Shown here in pieces: positions 1-9,346 of a stretch of 64,000 bases of DNA. The notes beneath the pieces are model-generated. The model did no database searches, was not told the DNA's origin, and was given only the letters and a program-made list of their open reading frames with translations. This DNA comes from CAZDUS01 sp964508705. GTDB lineage: Bacteria > Verrucomicrobiota > Kiritimatiellia > CAIKKV01 > CAITUY01. The stretch is taken from assembly GCA_964508705.1 (NCBI GenBank), contig CAZDUS010000003.1, forward strand, positions 30,236 through 94,235, in the 5' to 3' direction. Both the position numbers and the translations under genes were made by a program. The stretch's first letter is position 1. Every line of letters begins with the position of its first letter.

Positions 1-2186
1 CCGCCATCGGTGCGGATGAGTTCCTTGTTGTAGGCATTCTGAAGCAAGGGCCAGGCTGGCAGGGCCACCAGCACAAAGATGACTCCCGCCCAGATGACAG
101 CGCGACTACCCTTGAAAACGGTATCCACCGCTGCCAGCGACATCAGCAAGCCGTAGCCAATCCAGAAGGCGAATAGTGCGTGCGACGGGATGAATTTGAC
201 GCGCTGGATAAATGCGTCCTGGATGTCGCCTTTCGGGTTGGCAAGGGCGATCAAGAGAACGCTCATGACGATGAAGCCTGAAAGAGTGGCGAGAATCCAC
301 TTCTGATCGTGTCGGTCGATCTCGTATTCGAGTGCGCCGCGCCCATGCATGAGGTGCCAAACGAGGCCCGCGGTCACCGCCGGAACAAGGATGAGCGCGA
401 AGAATCCCATTTTTTCGCTAGCGGTCAACCCGAGTTGCGGGTTGATCATGATGCCGATCAGTTTGCCGCTGACGTACAAGACGACGACGAGTACTGCGAG
501 AAGCACTCCGCTGATTGTTAATTTTTCCGAAAAGGTGGCGGGTATGCGTCCGGAAAGTTTCTTAACCAGCTCGTCCAGTTCGCCGATGATTAAGGACATG
601 ACCCCAATAGTCATCAGGATAGCCGCGCCCATAATAAAAATGCGATAGAAGCGGCTCAGGACGGCGATTTCGACGCCTACGGGCACGACGACTTCCTCAA
701 TGGCGATAAGAGTGATGGCGAGGACCGCGAAGATAAGCGCCAGGTAAATCGCACGGTAACGGCGGTTGCCAATACGAATGCTCCAGGCGGTGAAGGGCAG
801 GATGCCGAGAATGGCGACGGGCAGTGTGAACTTCACGCGCAAATCGCTCATGTAGTCGCCGATTTGGCGGATGAACTGGGCGGAGAAAATATCGGATGGG
901 GCGATTTTCTCATATTGGCCGCGAGTAATGGCATGAATGAATCCATCCCATGTGCGGGGATAACCCCAGTTGATTGGGGGATTAGTCTCGGAAGCCAAAG
1001 GCATGAAGGCATATACGATGAGTCCAAGTTCCAGGCATAGAATGCTTGGGGCCACTTGTTTTCCGGTGGGGAATTTATAATAGACCAGCGCCAGCCATGC
1101 GAAATTGCCAAGAATATAGACATAAGTTAACAGATGAGTTGGATGGACAATGCCGAGAAAACCAATTCGGACATTTGGGCCGACCAACGCTTGGATGGCG
1201 CCAGTATTGGCCATAACGTAAAAGACGGCAAACGGTGTGCCTGCGAGCACGAAGTCGCGAAACAGCCGGACGTCCTTGATCAGGATAATCACTGCCAGCG
1301 CGACCAGAAACAGGAGTAACACCTGATAATTTGTCAATCCAAGGCCGAAGGTGAGCGCCATGAGGTAAAGCATTCGATCGGCTGGCCGATGTTTCCAAAT
1401 CCAAGCCATGATGACAACCATCAGGACAATCAATAGATAGCCTAGGACATAATGAATTCCAACGGAGGTGAAATCGGAGAAACGGACAATGTGAAGAAGC
1501 AGGCGTGATCCCATCACGACGAGGCAGGCGAGCGAAATTCCAAGGACAAGCCAAGTCACACCGCGAATGGGTTCATCCGGTTTTCGCAACCAGACGTAGG
1601 CGACAAACATGACAATGGCCATGAATAGAGCGCCAAGGCTGTAAACTTCGACAATAACGGCCTGTGACCACACGACAGGGCTGAAGGCGAGTAACAAACT
1701 GCCGGCCACACCACTGCTCCAGCAAATGATGCTTTCGGTGCGTTCGCCAATGGCTTCGGTGGTGCGCTTGATACTGCGGAGCATGTCGCGGCCGCTACGG
1801 CATAGTAATATGGCCGTGAAACCGCTGGTCAAGGCTCCGAAGACCGCGGAGGCAAAGGCCACGCTCCAGGCGGGATTAGGCTGTCCCCGGAATTTCACGA
1901 AAAAGAAGACCTTTGTGAATATCCAGGTTAGAATGGTCCAAATGGGATAACCGGGCGGATGTGGGACCCCGAGATGATCGGAGCCGACAGCGAGTTCGCC
2001 GCAGTCTTCAAGGGTTACCGTTGGCGCCAGTGTCATTCCGTAGACTATCAGTGTCAGAATGGTTGCGGTCCAAAAAGCGCTCCAGTCAATCATCCGGAAA
2101 AACGGCTCTTTGGGCAGAAGAGGAATAGCTTCTGGTTTTGGTGTTGGAAGTGGAGTTGGATTAGCAGGACGTGATGATCGTGTCAT
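1..2186 (-). CDS. DUF2723 family multi-pass membrane protein, C-terminus off the left edge
   Basis: An uninterrupted minus-strand frame of about 728 codons begins at an ATG and continues past the window edge, so the C-terminus is missing. After a Pro-rich cytoplasmic tail (residues 1-30) comes a membrane segment and then the family hallmark around residues 53-82: TLAPTVTLEDCGEL followed by HPPGYPIW. A second hallmark, INWGYPRTWDGF, lies near residue 400. Long hydrophobic segments alternate through the rest. DUF2723 proteins resemble protein O-mannosyltransferases (GT-C fold) and are common in Bacteroidota and PVC bacteria. The acidic TLED sits where GT-C enzymes place catalytic acid residues. 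The gene starts 4 bases after the stop of the SMP-30-like gene, so the two are probably co-transcribed. A role in glycosylating exported proteins or lipids is inferred from the fold; substrate unknown. Confidence 0.85.
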   Translation of the reverse strand, partial: MTRSSRPANPTPLPTPKPEAIPLLPKEPFFRMIDWSAFWTATILTLIVYGMTLAPTVTLEDCGELAVGSDHLGVPHPPGYPIWTILTWIFTKVFFFVKFRGQPNPAWSVAFASAVFGALTSGFTAILLCRSGRDMLRSIKRTTEAIGERTESIICWSSGVAGSLLLAFSPVVWSQAVIVEVYSLGALFMAIVMFVAYVWLRKPDEPIRGVTWLVLGISLACLVVMGSRLLLHIVRFSDFTSVGIHYVLGYLLIVLMVVIMAWIWKHRPADRMLYLMALTFGLGLTNYQVLLLFLVALAVIILIKDVRLFRDFVLAGTPFAVFYVMANTGAIQALVGPNVRIGFLGIVHPTHLLTYVYILGNFAWLALVYYKFPTGKQVAPSILCLELGLIVYAFMPLASETNPPINWGYPRTWDGFIHAITRGQYEKIAPSDIFSAQFIRQIGDYMSDLRVKFTLPVAILGILPFTAWSIRIGNRRYRAIYLALIFAVLAITLIAIEEVVVPVGVEIAVLSRFYRIFIMGAAILMTIGVMSLIIGELDELVKKLSGRIPATFSEKLTISGVLLAVLVVVLYVSGKLIGIMINPQLGLTASEKMGFFALILVPAVTAGLVWHLMHGRGALEYEIDRHDQKWILATLSGFIVMSVLLIALANPKGDIQDAFIQRVKFIPSHALFAFWIGYGLLMSLAAVDTVFKGSRAVIWAGVIFVLVALPAWPLLQNAYNKELIRTDG

Positions 2187-2190
2187 AGTG

Positions 2191-3135
2191 TTATTCCGTA
2201 GCGATAATGTGGGCGTTTTTATCAGAATACCCCCCGTGGAACAAGCCCTGATTGATTGAGACGCGGTAGAGTTTCTTGGAACTGGTAATGTATAGATCAG
2301 TGCCGTCCTTTCCACCAAAAGTGACATTACTTGCGCCCCCTGGCACAGGTATGAATCCTAGCGACCTTCCGTTGGAATCCACGATCCATACGCCGCCCAG
2401 GCCGGTTAAGTACAATGTCCCGAGTTTATCCATTGTGATTCCGTCAGGATTGCCAGGGCCTGCGGGTTCGGGCTTAAAGAAAAGGCGGCCATCCGTGAGA
2501 GAGCCATCGGGCTGGACGGAATATGCCCACCAGGACTTCAGTTTGCTGTCGCTGACATAGAGCAGGCGCTCGTCGGGTGATAATTGGAGGCCGTTGGGTG
2601 CCGATAGGTTGGTGATTACCTTGCGGGCCAGGCCATTTGTTTCCAGGAAATAGACAGCGCTATTGTTGGTTTTAAAGTTTGGATCCGAGAAGTAAATTCC
2701 GCCATCCGAGCGTTGCCTGACGTCATTCGGCTGGTTTAGCGAGGTGTTGGCGTAGAGTGTTGTCAGGTTTAGCGGTCCATCGGATCCGATATCAGCGATG
2801 ATGACCTGATGGGTGATAGCCTGAGCCATAAGCAGGCGACCGTCGCGCGTCAGGGTCATTCCGCTGACATCCTGAGCATTGTCCATCCATGTGACGGCAT
2901 TACCTGGTGCATCAAGTCGCAAAACTTCCTGATGGTCTTTTCGATAGGCGGTGAAAAAGAGTTTCCCGGTTCTGTGGTCCCACACGGGGCCTTCGAAAAA
3001 CCAATTGGCTTCATAGACAATTTCGAGCGGGAAGGAATTGGTTGTTGTCGCTGTGTTACTCGGGTCGGCGTGGGCCGTGGCGGCGCATGTTAAGAAATGG
3101 ACAACTGCGAGCAGTGCGACGAGTAATGTGTTCAT
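2191..3135 (-). CDS. SMP-30/gluconolactonase-like secreted beta-propeller protein
   Basis: The 314-residue product starts with a clear signal peptide (hydrophobic core LLVALLAVVHFLTCAATAHA), so it should be exported. The mature part reads as a six-bladed propeller of the SMP-30/Gluconolactonase/LRE family: EGPVWD near residue 53 (metal-binding Glu region), NQPNDV and FSDPNF mid-chain, and APNGLQLSPD with YVSDS later. These supply the Glu/Asn/Asp ligands that hold the divalent metal in this family. Family members hydrolyse sugar lactones or other esters; the substrate here cannot be read from sequence. It lies just upstream of the DUF2723 gene and downstream of the M48 protease gene, all on the minus strand. 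Confidence 0.85.
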   Translation of the reverse strand: MNTLLVALLAVVHFLTCAATAHADPSNTATTTNSFPLEIVYEANWFFEGPVWDHRTGKLFFTAYRKDHQEVLRLDAPGNAVTWMDNAQDVSGMTLTRDGRLLMAQAITHQVIIADIGSDGPLNLTTLYANTSLNQPNDVRQRSDGGIYFSDPNFKTNNSAVYFLETNGLARKVITNLSAPNGLQLSPDERLLYVSDSKLKSWWAYSVQPDGSLTDGRLFFKPEPAGPGNPDGITMDKLGTLYLTGLGGVWIVDSNGRSLGFIPVPGGASNVTFGGKDGTDLYITSSKKLYRVSINQGLFHGGYSDKNAHIIATE

Positions 3136-3255
3136 AGGCTTGTACTAAAATGACATGATAAAAAGTGCAATACAAATTCCTTAGTTCCTGGTTCTGAGCA
3201 ATTTAGGTAATTTGTAAAGGCGAACCAGGCCGATTGACGGGAAGAATGACGGTTG

Positions 3256-5211
3256 CTAGATGCTTTGACCGGGGAGGAATGGTGGGGTGGGGCAGTCTAG
3301 CGCATCGGCAATGGCGCGGAGTACTTCCCCCTCGTCTTTGGTAATGAGGGAGTCCGTGGTTATCGTGTCAACGACTGCGGCAATGATATTTTCCTTCAGC
3401 GTCGGGGTGGCTTCGGCAAGACGATCCAGCGCTGTATCCAATTCCTTTAAAGATGCGCGCGCTTGAGGCAACAGAGCGCCAATGGGTGTGAGTCCTAGCC
3501 TGTGAAATCCACGATTAAAAGCCACTTCGGCACCGGACTTGTCATTGGTTCCGAACCATGCGACCACTGAAAGCAGGACGGTGCATTCATGGACAAGGTC
3601 GGACAAGGAGGTGAAGCGCACGAGTGGACGCTTGTTGAGTCCATGCATTGATTCAAGGTTGCGTAGAACCATGCGAATCACGGCGTATTCGAACAGTGAA
3701 ATTTCGTTGTCCGTTGAGGCGATATAAAGCAGGTTGTCCTTAAACTCGCGGCATTGAGTTGTCGAAAGATGGCGGAGTGTCGCGATAGCCAATTCGGCAA
3801 CGGGGAGGCGGAGCTCCGGTCGGAGGGCGCTTAGGGGCGTGGCGAGTGCTAGCGTTTCACGGTGAACGGCAGGGGCCGCATGTGTGGATAGATGGTCCAG
3901 TTGTCCGTTTCGGAATGAAGGCTGTTCAAGGTTCATGGCTAACCCGTAGACTACGGCCTGCGCGCCGTTGGGTTGGCGAACTGCTTGCAGGAGTTCTGGT
4001 GGCATGGCGGCCAGAAGCGAGGTGGCGTATTCCAAGGCAGCGGTCTGAAGTGTGCCGACATTGGCGACGACGCTTTGCGGTGTGACAGCGTGGGTTACTG
4101 CTGGCGAGGGCAGGGGGGGAGGGGTGATGGAGGAAGACAAACCCAACAGGTTGTCGGTTCCGGATTCAGGAGCGGCTGGTGTATCAAAGGTGCCGGCAAA
4201 GGTGCTGTCAATCCGACGGATGCGCTCATCCAGCGGAGGGTGAGTGGCCAGTAGTCCCATCAGGGAGAAGCCTACGCCATTGGAAAAAAAGAGATGGCTT
4301 GCTTGCTCTGCGTGCTTGTTTTGAATGCGGGAGCCGGATGAATACGCGCCGATTTTCTTAAGCGCGGAGGATAGGCCGAGCGGGTTGCGGGTGAATTGGA
4401 CGGCGGATGCATCGGCCAGGAATTCCCTTTGGCGGGATACGGCGCTTTTGATCAAACGCGCAAAGAAGACACCGATATAGCCAATAATCATGGTGGCCAG
4501 TCCAAGGATGACTATGGCGGCTACCGCGCCCCCTCCCTTTTTGTCGCTCGAGGAGCGACGGTGAGACGAATAGGCCGTAATTCGGAACATCCAATAGCCG
4601 AGGAGAGCAATAATGAGAATGCCGTTCAAGACGCCAATAAGGCGGAGGTTGAGGCGCATGTCTCCATTTAGGATATGGCTGAACTCATGGCCGATCACGC
4701 TTTGCATTTCGTCGCGGTTAAAATGTTCCAGCGCACCCCGGGTCACTGCGATGACTGCGTTGGATGGGGAGATGCCGGCAGCGAAGGCGTTGATTCCGAG
4801 TTCGTTATCGAGGACAAACACCTTTGGTATCTGAGTGCCAGATGCGATGGAAATTTCCTCAACAATGTTTAATAGCCTTTTTTCGGCGAGGTCAGTGGTT
4901 GAGGGGAGTACTGGGCGGCCATCGAGCATGCGGGCAACAGCTTCGCCGCCGGAGGAGAGGCTCATGATCTTGAAGAGTGTGCCGCCGCCTATGATTGCCA
5001 GCAGGATTCCGGAAACGGCCAGAAACAGGGAGGGGTCCCACAGCTGGTGCAATTGGAGCGTATTGTCGGGCAGTGGTTCGGAAGGTTGCAGGAAGACCAG
5101 TGCGGTAACGGTGTATATTGAAGCGATAATCAGGATGACCGCCAGAGCATAGTAGGTTATAAGCAGTGTTGTCTGGCGGCGCGCGGCCATCTGATGTTCA
5201 AAGAAATTCAT
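3256..5211 (-). CDS. M48 family membrane zinc metalloprotease with long C-terminal extension
   Basis: I use the ATG giving MNFFEHQMAARRQT, because this opening is typical of a branch of M48 proteases; an ATG six codons upstream is also open. Two membrane segments (about residues 16-40 and 62-84) precede the protease domain, which has the zinc motif HEFSH at residues 175-179 and the third-ligand region REFLADA further on, with another hydrophobic segment between. Roughly the last 300 residues are soluble and helical, much longer than HtpX, and form an extension of unknown job. M48 enzymes of this type degrade or clip membrane proteins in quality control. The gene is divergent from the thymidylate synthase-like gene, with only about 100 bases between them. 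Confidence 0.85.
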   Translation of the reverse strand: MNFFEHQMAARRQTTLLITYYALAVILIIASIYTVTALVFLQPSEPLPDNTLQLHQLWDPSLFLAVSGILLAIIGGGTLFKIMSLSSGGEAVARMLDGRPVLPSTTDLAEKRLLNIVEEISIASGTQIPKVFVLDNELGINAFAAGISPSNAVIAVTRGALEHFNRDEMQSVIGHEFSHILNGDMRLNLRLIGVLNGILIIALLGYWMFRITAYSSHRRSSSDKKGGGAVAAIVILGLATMIIGYIGVFFARLIKSAVSRQREFLADASAVQFTRNPLGLSSALKKIGAYSSGSRIQNKHAEQASHLFFSNGVGFSLMGLLATHPPLDERIRRIDSTFAGTFDTPAAPESGTDNLLGLSSSITPPPLPSPAVTHAVTPQSVVANVGTLQTAALEYATSLLAAMPPELLQAVRQPNGAQAVVYGLAMNLEQPSFRNGQLDHLSTHAAPAVHRETLALATPLSALRPELRLPVAELAIATLRHLSTTQCREFKDNLLYIASTDNEISLFEYAVIRMVLRNLESMHGLNKRPLVRFTSLSDLVHECTVLLSVVAWFGTNDKSGAEVAFNRGFHRLGLTPIGALLPQARASLKELDTALDRLAEATPTLKENIIAAVVDTITTDSLITKDEGEVLRAIADALDCPTPPFLPGQSI

Positions 5212-5310
5212 GCGGCGAACTATAAGCATAAGTGTGCGGCGGGAAAAAGCTTTTCATTTAACGTTAGCCATTCATAATGTCGCCACCAAACAGACAAGGA
5301 GTGCGGTTTT

Positions 5311-6195
5311 ATGGTCAACATACCGGTATTGCATGTGGAAGGTCGGTCCTTGGCGGAAGCTTACGAGCGAGCGGTCTGCGAGCTGGCGGAACATGGCACA
5401 CGTTTCCGAACCCAGTATGATAAGCCCGGGGACCCTGAGAGTATTGATTCCACCATGAGCATCACGGTGCTGGATCCATTGGCTGATCCGATGATCCACA
5501 AGGCATTTCCTGGCGGTATCGAGGACTTACGCGAATATGTGATGGAACTTCAGGGGGCGAAGGATCACTGGGTTAAGAACATGAATGATCCTGCCGACAC
5601 ACGCTGGGAATATACCTACCATGGGCGGCTCGCGAATTACGGGTCATGGAAGGAATTACGTGACTATGAATCGGTTGAAGGCGGATCCTTCAAGATCAAC
5701 CAGATCGATGCCGTGATTGATAAGCTGGCAAGGCAACCCTTCACCCGCCAGGCGCAGATGATTACCTGGATGCCCACGATGGATTTGGAGTGTTATGACC
5801 CGCCTTGCCTGCAGTCATTGTGGTACCGGATCCAGGAGGATGCGGCTGGGATATGGTGGCTGAACTGTAATATCCGTTTCCGAAGCAATGATGCGTGGGG
5901 CGCCAACTTCATGAATATGTTCGGGTTCACGATGTTCAATCGTGATGTGGTGGCGGCTGGCGTAGCCGAGCGAGCCAAGCGGGATGTGCGATTGGCCCGC
6001 ATGAATTGGCACGCGGACTCTTTTCATATCTACGGCAAGGACATACATGCGGCGCAACAGCGGTTGTTTGACCGGATTAAAACGACGACGTTTGATGAAC
6101 GTGTCTACCACTTCGCCGATCCCATGATACAGGATATCTACAAGGAAGCAGAAGCCGTTGTAGTTGAAAAAATCCGGGAGTTCGACGCGCGTTAA
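5311..6195 (+). CDS. Divergent thymidylate synthase family protein
   Basis: The 294-residue product keeps the core thymidylate synthase residues in unusual surroundings. The nucleophile Cys is at 166 in DPPCLQ (usual form PPCH). The phosphate-binding Arg-Ser and the Asp are in RFRSNDAWG (R191, S192, D194). The base-reading Asn aligns at N202 in NFMNMF; an Asp there would suggest dCMP hydroxymethylase. The ribose-binding His/Tyr pair is at H239/Y241 in SFHIYGKD. The likely reaction is methylation of dUMP to dTMP, but sequence outside these motifs is far from E. coli ThyA, so another pyrimidine methylase or hydroxymethylase is possible. An AAGGAG ribosome site precedes the ATG. The next gene, 31 bases on, carries a nucleotidase-type HD domain, which fits a shared role in deoxynucleotide metabolism. 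Confidence 0.75.
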   Translation: MVNIPVLHVEGRSLAEAYERAVCELAEHGTRFRTQYDKPGDPESIDSTMSITVLDPLADPMIHKAFPGGIEDLREYVMELQGAKDHWVKNMNDPADTRWEYTYHGRLANYGSWKELRDYESVEGGSFKINQIDAVIDKLARQPFTRQAQMITWMPTMDLECYDPPCLQSLWYRIQEDAAGIWWLNCNIRFRSNDAWGANFMNMFGFTMFNRDVVAAGVAERAKRDVRLARMNWHADSFHIYGKDIHAAQQRLFDRIKTTTFDERVYHFADPMIQDIYKEAEAVVVEKIREFDAR

Positions 6196-6226
6196 TTAAC
6201 GAGCAGAAACGGAAGGAACCCTAGCG

Positions 6227-7504
6227 ATGCGCATCCTTGTCACGGCGGGGCCGACGCGTGAGCATCTTGATCCAGTGCGATTCCTGAGTAATCGTTCATC
6301 GGGGAAGATGGGTTATGCCGTGGCGGATGTGGCCAGGAGGCGCGGGCATGAGGTGGTGCTTGTATCCGGGCCAGTGGCCTTGCCAGCTCCTGATGGAGTC
6401 CTGATCGCGAAAGTGACGTCCGCAGAAGACATGCTGAAGGCTGTTAAGCATCATTTCACCACCTCTGATGTGTTAATCATGGCGGCGGCAGTGGCGGACT
6501 GGCGTCCCGTGTCCTGCAGAGGGCAAAAGATCAAGAAGCTTAAGACGGATGGGGACCTCCGTTTGGAGCCTACCCCTGACATTCTAGCGACTCTACGCCC
6601 TTTGAAGGGTGATCGGATTGTTGTTGGGTTCGCGGCTGAGACCGAAAACCTATTGTCCGAAGCCAAGCGCAAGTGCGAGAGCAAAGGACTTGATCTTATT
6701 GTGGCCAATGATGTCGGGCGCAAGGATGCCGGATTTGATGTTGATACCAATCAGGTGGTGTTTTTGTTGCCTGATGGCCAATCAGAATCGTTGCCGTTAA
6801 TGAGTAAGCAGGCTGTTGCCGGTCGTATTATTGACTGGGTTGAGAGTCGGCAAGGGAGTGGAACGCACTCTGTCGGCCATCGGCGTGATATCACGATTGC
6901 GCGCGAGAATGGGGGCGAGCGGTTGGCGCAAATCATGGAATTTATCCGCGAAGTGGATAAGCTCAAGCATGTGTATAGAAAGACGCTGCTGATGGATGGC
7001 AGTCGTTACGAAAATGACGCTGAGCATTCATGGCATTTGGCGCTGATGGCTGTATTGCTGGCTGAGTACGCCAATGTGCCGGGATTGAACGTTTCGCGGG
7101 TCATGGAAATGGTGCTTGTGCATGATCTGGTTGAAATCGATGCGGGTGACACCTATTGCTATGACGATGCAGGCAACTTGAGCAAGGCGGCGCGGGAACG
7201 GGTGGCGGCTGATCGGGTGTTTGGGTTGCTGCCGGCTGACATTGGGAGTCGTGTGCGCGGGTTATGGGAGGAATTTGAGGCGCGTATTACCCCGGAGGCA
7301 AAATTCGCTGCCGCGCTAGATCGAGTGCAACCATTGATGCACAACTATTTTACGGGTGGTGTCGTATGGCGTAATCACGGGGTCGGGTGCGAGAAAGTGC
7401 GCGACCGGAATCATCATGTTGTGGATGGGTCCGTTGTCTTGTGGGAATACGCTGAGTCATTGATCCGACAGGCGGTGGACGATAGTTTACTGGCCCGTGA
7501 GTAG
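6227..7504 (+). CDS. Fusion of phosphopantothenoylcysteine synthetase (CoaB) and HD-domain hydrolase
   Basis: Residues 1-205 are a CoaB (DFP) domain: TAGPTREHLDPVRFLSNRSSGKMGYA at the start (quoted in part: SNRSSGKMG), MAAAVADWRP near 85-94, the KIKK lysine motif at 101-104, and GFAAET at 134-139. This ligates cysteine to phosphopantothenate in CoA synthesis. The CoaC decarboxylase half usually found N-terminal is absent and must be elsewhere. Residues 230-425 form an HD domain like YfbR/HDDC2 5'-deoxynucleotidases, with DAEHSWH (H267, H270), LVHD (H299, D300) and EIDAGD. The combination is unusual. The start has an AAGGAA site 8 bases upstream, and the stop lies 12 bases before the next gene. 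Confidence 0.85.
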   Translation: MRILVTAGPTREHLDPVRFLSNRSSGKMGYAVADVARRRGHEVVLVSGPVALPAPDGVLIAKVTSAEDMLKAVKHHFTTSDVLIMAAAVADWRPVSCRGQKIKKLKTDGDLRLEPTPDILATLRPLKGDRIVVGFAAETENLLSEAKRKCESKGLDLIVANDVGRKDAGFDVDTNQVVFLLPDGQSESLPLMSKQAVAGRIIDWVESRQGSGTHSVGHRRDITIARENGGERLAQIMEFIREVDKLKHVYRKTLLMDGSRYENDAEHSWHLALMAVLLAEYANVPGLNVSRVMEMVLVHDLVEIDAGDTYCYDDAGNLSKAARERVAADRVFGLLPADIGSRVRGLWEEFEARITPEAKFAAALDRVQPLMHNYFTGGVVWRNHGVGCEKVRDRNHHVVDGSVVLWEYAESLIRQAVDDSLLARE

Positions 7505-7516
7505 GGAGTGATTTTT

Positions 7517-9289
7517 ATGGCAGCAAAAAAATTCAAGCTGTTGTTTGTCTCGGCAGGTGATGCAAGCCGGAGCCGTATGGCGGCTGGATTTGCGCGGGCG
7601 AAAAAGCGTCGGGATGTTGAAATACGAAGCGCGTCGCTAACCAGCAGGGATTCCGATCCGGTCGCAGATGCTGTGATGCTTGGGCTGGGGGTGGATATGG
7701 CTGGCGAGACGGCGTATCTGCTGCCGGAAGCCGCTGGGTATAATTGTGATGTCGTTGTATCCCTCTGTTGCAGCGCATCGGAGAAATGCAGGACCTTGCC
7801 TGGGAATCCAATTCATCTTCACTGGGAAGTTTGTGGGGTGGAGATTCAGGGGTTGGATGATTCCGGGCGGCTGGCCGCTTATCAGAATTTGGCCAAGGCG
7901 ATGCGTGACAGGGTTGATGAGCTGTTTGATCATGGTTACTTGAGCGCTTTGTTGAACGCCAGGGCGCAGGCCAATCTGATTCTTGATCATCTTTCTGATG
8001 GAGTCATTGTTCACGATCTTCAGCGGAGGATTCTTGTATTCAACCAGGCGGCGGAGCGGATTACCGGATATCGGTGCGAAGATGTTGTGAATCAGGATTG
8101 TCATGAGGTTATGGCTGGCGGTTTATGTGGTGGCAAATGCTCGTTTTGTGACAATTCGCCCATTCTGGAAGCCGACGGCATGCGTGAAGTGGAAGTTGCC
8201 ACCGCATCGGGTGAGCGACGACGCATAGAGATGAATTTAACGTACATCAAGGATCAGGACGGTCGTGCGTCTGCAGTGATGGCGTGTTTCCGGGATATCA
8301 CCCGTGAACAGCAATTGGCGCGACGTTTGGGTGAGATTGAGCATTTTGCCGGCATCATCGGGCGGGACCCCAAGATGTTGGCATTGTTTGACCTTATACC
8401 AGAACTGGCTGAATCCATGGCGCCGGTGCTGATCCAGGGGGAAAGCGGCACAGGGAAGGAACTTATTGCGGCGGCGTTGCATAACGAGGGGCCTCGCGGG
8501 ACGCAGTCATTTGTGCCTGTGAATTGTGGCGCCTTACCTGAGGGCTTGCTTGAAAGCGAGCTTTTTGGACATGTGCGTGGCGCATTTACAGGTGCCATCC
8601 GCGACAAGAAGGGGCGTTTTGAGTTGGCGGATGGAGGGACTATCTTTTTGGACGAAATTGGCGACATTTCCGCGGCGATGCAGGTCAAACTACTCCGAGT
8701 CCTGCAAGAAGGCTGTTTTGAGCGTGTCGGCAGTGAGAAGACCATTAAGGTCAATGTCCGGGTGATCAGCGCGACAAACAAGGTGTTGTCGAAAGAGATG
8801 GCGGAAGGGCGTTTCCGTGAAGACTTGTATTACCGTTTGAGTGTGGTGCCGTTAACGGTTCCTCCGCTACGGGACCGGCGTAATGATATTCCGCTATTGG
8901 CGAATCATTTTCTTGCCAGATTTAGCGATAAGCCAGGGCGAAAAACGGTTGAGTTTTCAAATTCAGCGATGGATTTGATGATGTCGTATGCTTGGCCTGG
9001 AAATGTGCGTGAGTTGCAGAATTGGATCCAGTTTGCCCTGATCAAGTGTAAAGGAGATAACATTAATATGGAACATCTCCCTCCCGTGGCGCTTGCCCCC
9101 ATGAAAGGGGGGGCGGTAAGCAAAGGTGGCAATGAGGTGCGAGAAGGGCAGAGCGGAAAGTTCAAGTTGGATGAGGGGCTGGTGCGAGATGCCTTGGAGA
9201 GAAGCAGGGGAAATAAGGTAGAGGCGGCCCGTTTGTTGGGAGTTTCGCGCGCAACCCTCTACCGATTTATCGACAGCCAGGAGCCATGA
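7517..9289 (+). CDS. Sigma-54 activator with degenerate ArsC/LMW-phosphatase domain, PAS, AAA+ and Fis-type HTH
   Basis: The start is the ATG with AGGGAG about 9 bases upstream. Residues 1-135 resemble thioredoxin-linked arsenate reductase: LFVSAGDASRS matches the CX5R loop, but the nucleophile Cys is Ser12 (Arg18 kept), and the catalytic Asp-Pro is not recognisable. Two redox cysteines, C84 and C91 in LCCSASEKC, keep the spacing of ArsC Cys82/Cys89. A PAS domain follows (about 143-270) with a Cys-rich loop CGGKCSFC. The AAA+ domain has Walker A GESGTGKE (about 307), the sigma-54 contact loop GAFTGA (about 354) and Walker B FLDEIGD. The C-terminal helix-turn-helix contains NKVEAARLLGVSRATLYR. 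It is probably a sensor-activator of sigma-54 promoters. Its neighbour glnA has such a promoter, so it is the first candidate regulator. Confidence 0.9.
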   Translation: MAAKKFKLLFVSAGDASRSRMAAGFARAKKRRDVEIRSASLTSRDSDPVADAVMLGLGVDMAGETAYLLPEAAGYNCDVVVSLCCSASEKCRTLPGNPIHLHWEVCGVEIQGLDDSGRLAAYQNLAKAMRDRVDELFDHGYLSALLNARAQANLILDHLSDGVIVHDLQRRILVFNQAAERITGYRCEDVVNQDCHEVMAGGLCGGKCSFCDNSPILEADGMREVEVATASGERRRIEMNLTYIKDQDGRASAVMACFRDITREQQLARRLGEIEHFAGIIGRDPKMLALFDLIPELAESMAPVLIQGESGTGKELIAAALHNEGPRGTQSFVPVNCGALPEGLLESELFGHVRGAFTGAIRDKKGRFELADGGTIFLDEIGDISAAMQVKLLRVLQEGCFERVGSEKTIKVNVRVISATNKVLSKEMAEGRFREDLYYRLSVVPLTVPPLRDRRNDIPLLANHFLARFSDKPGRKTVEFSNSAMDLMMSYAWPGNVRELQNWIQFALIKCKGDNINMEHLPPVALAPMKGGAVSKGGNEVREGQSGKFKLDEGLVRDALERSRGNKVEAARLLGVSRATLYRFIDSQEP

Positions 9290-9346
9290 ACCGCAAGGGT
9301 TGGTGGTTGGCCTGAAAAGTACAGTTCTGTATGTAAGTGGTGGGTT

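Noticed and set aside
1075..1554. Several minus-strand frames of 60-160 codons inside the first 2.2 kb
   Set aside because: They are out of frame with the continuous DUF2723 coding frame that carries both family hallmarks and leaves the window on the left.
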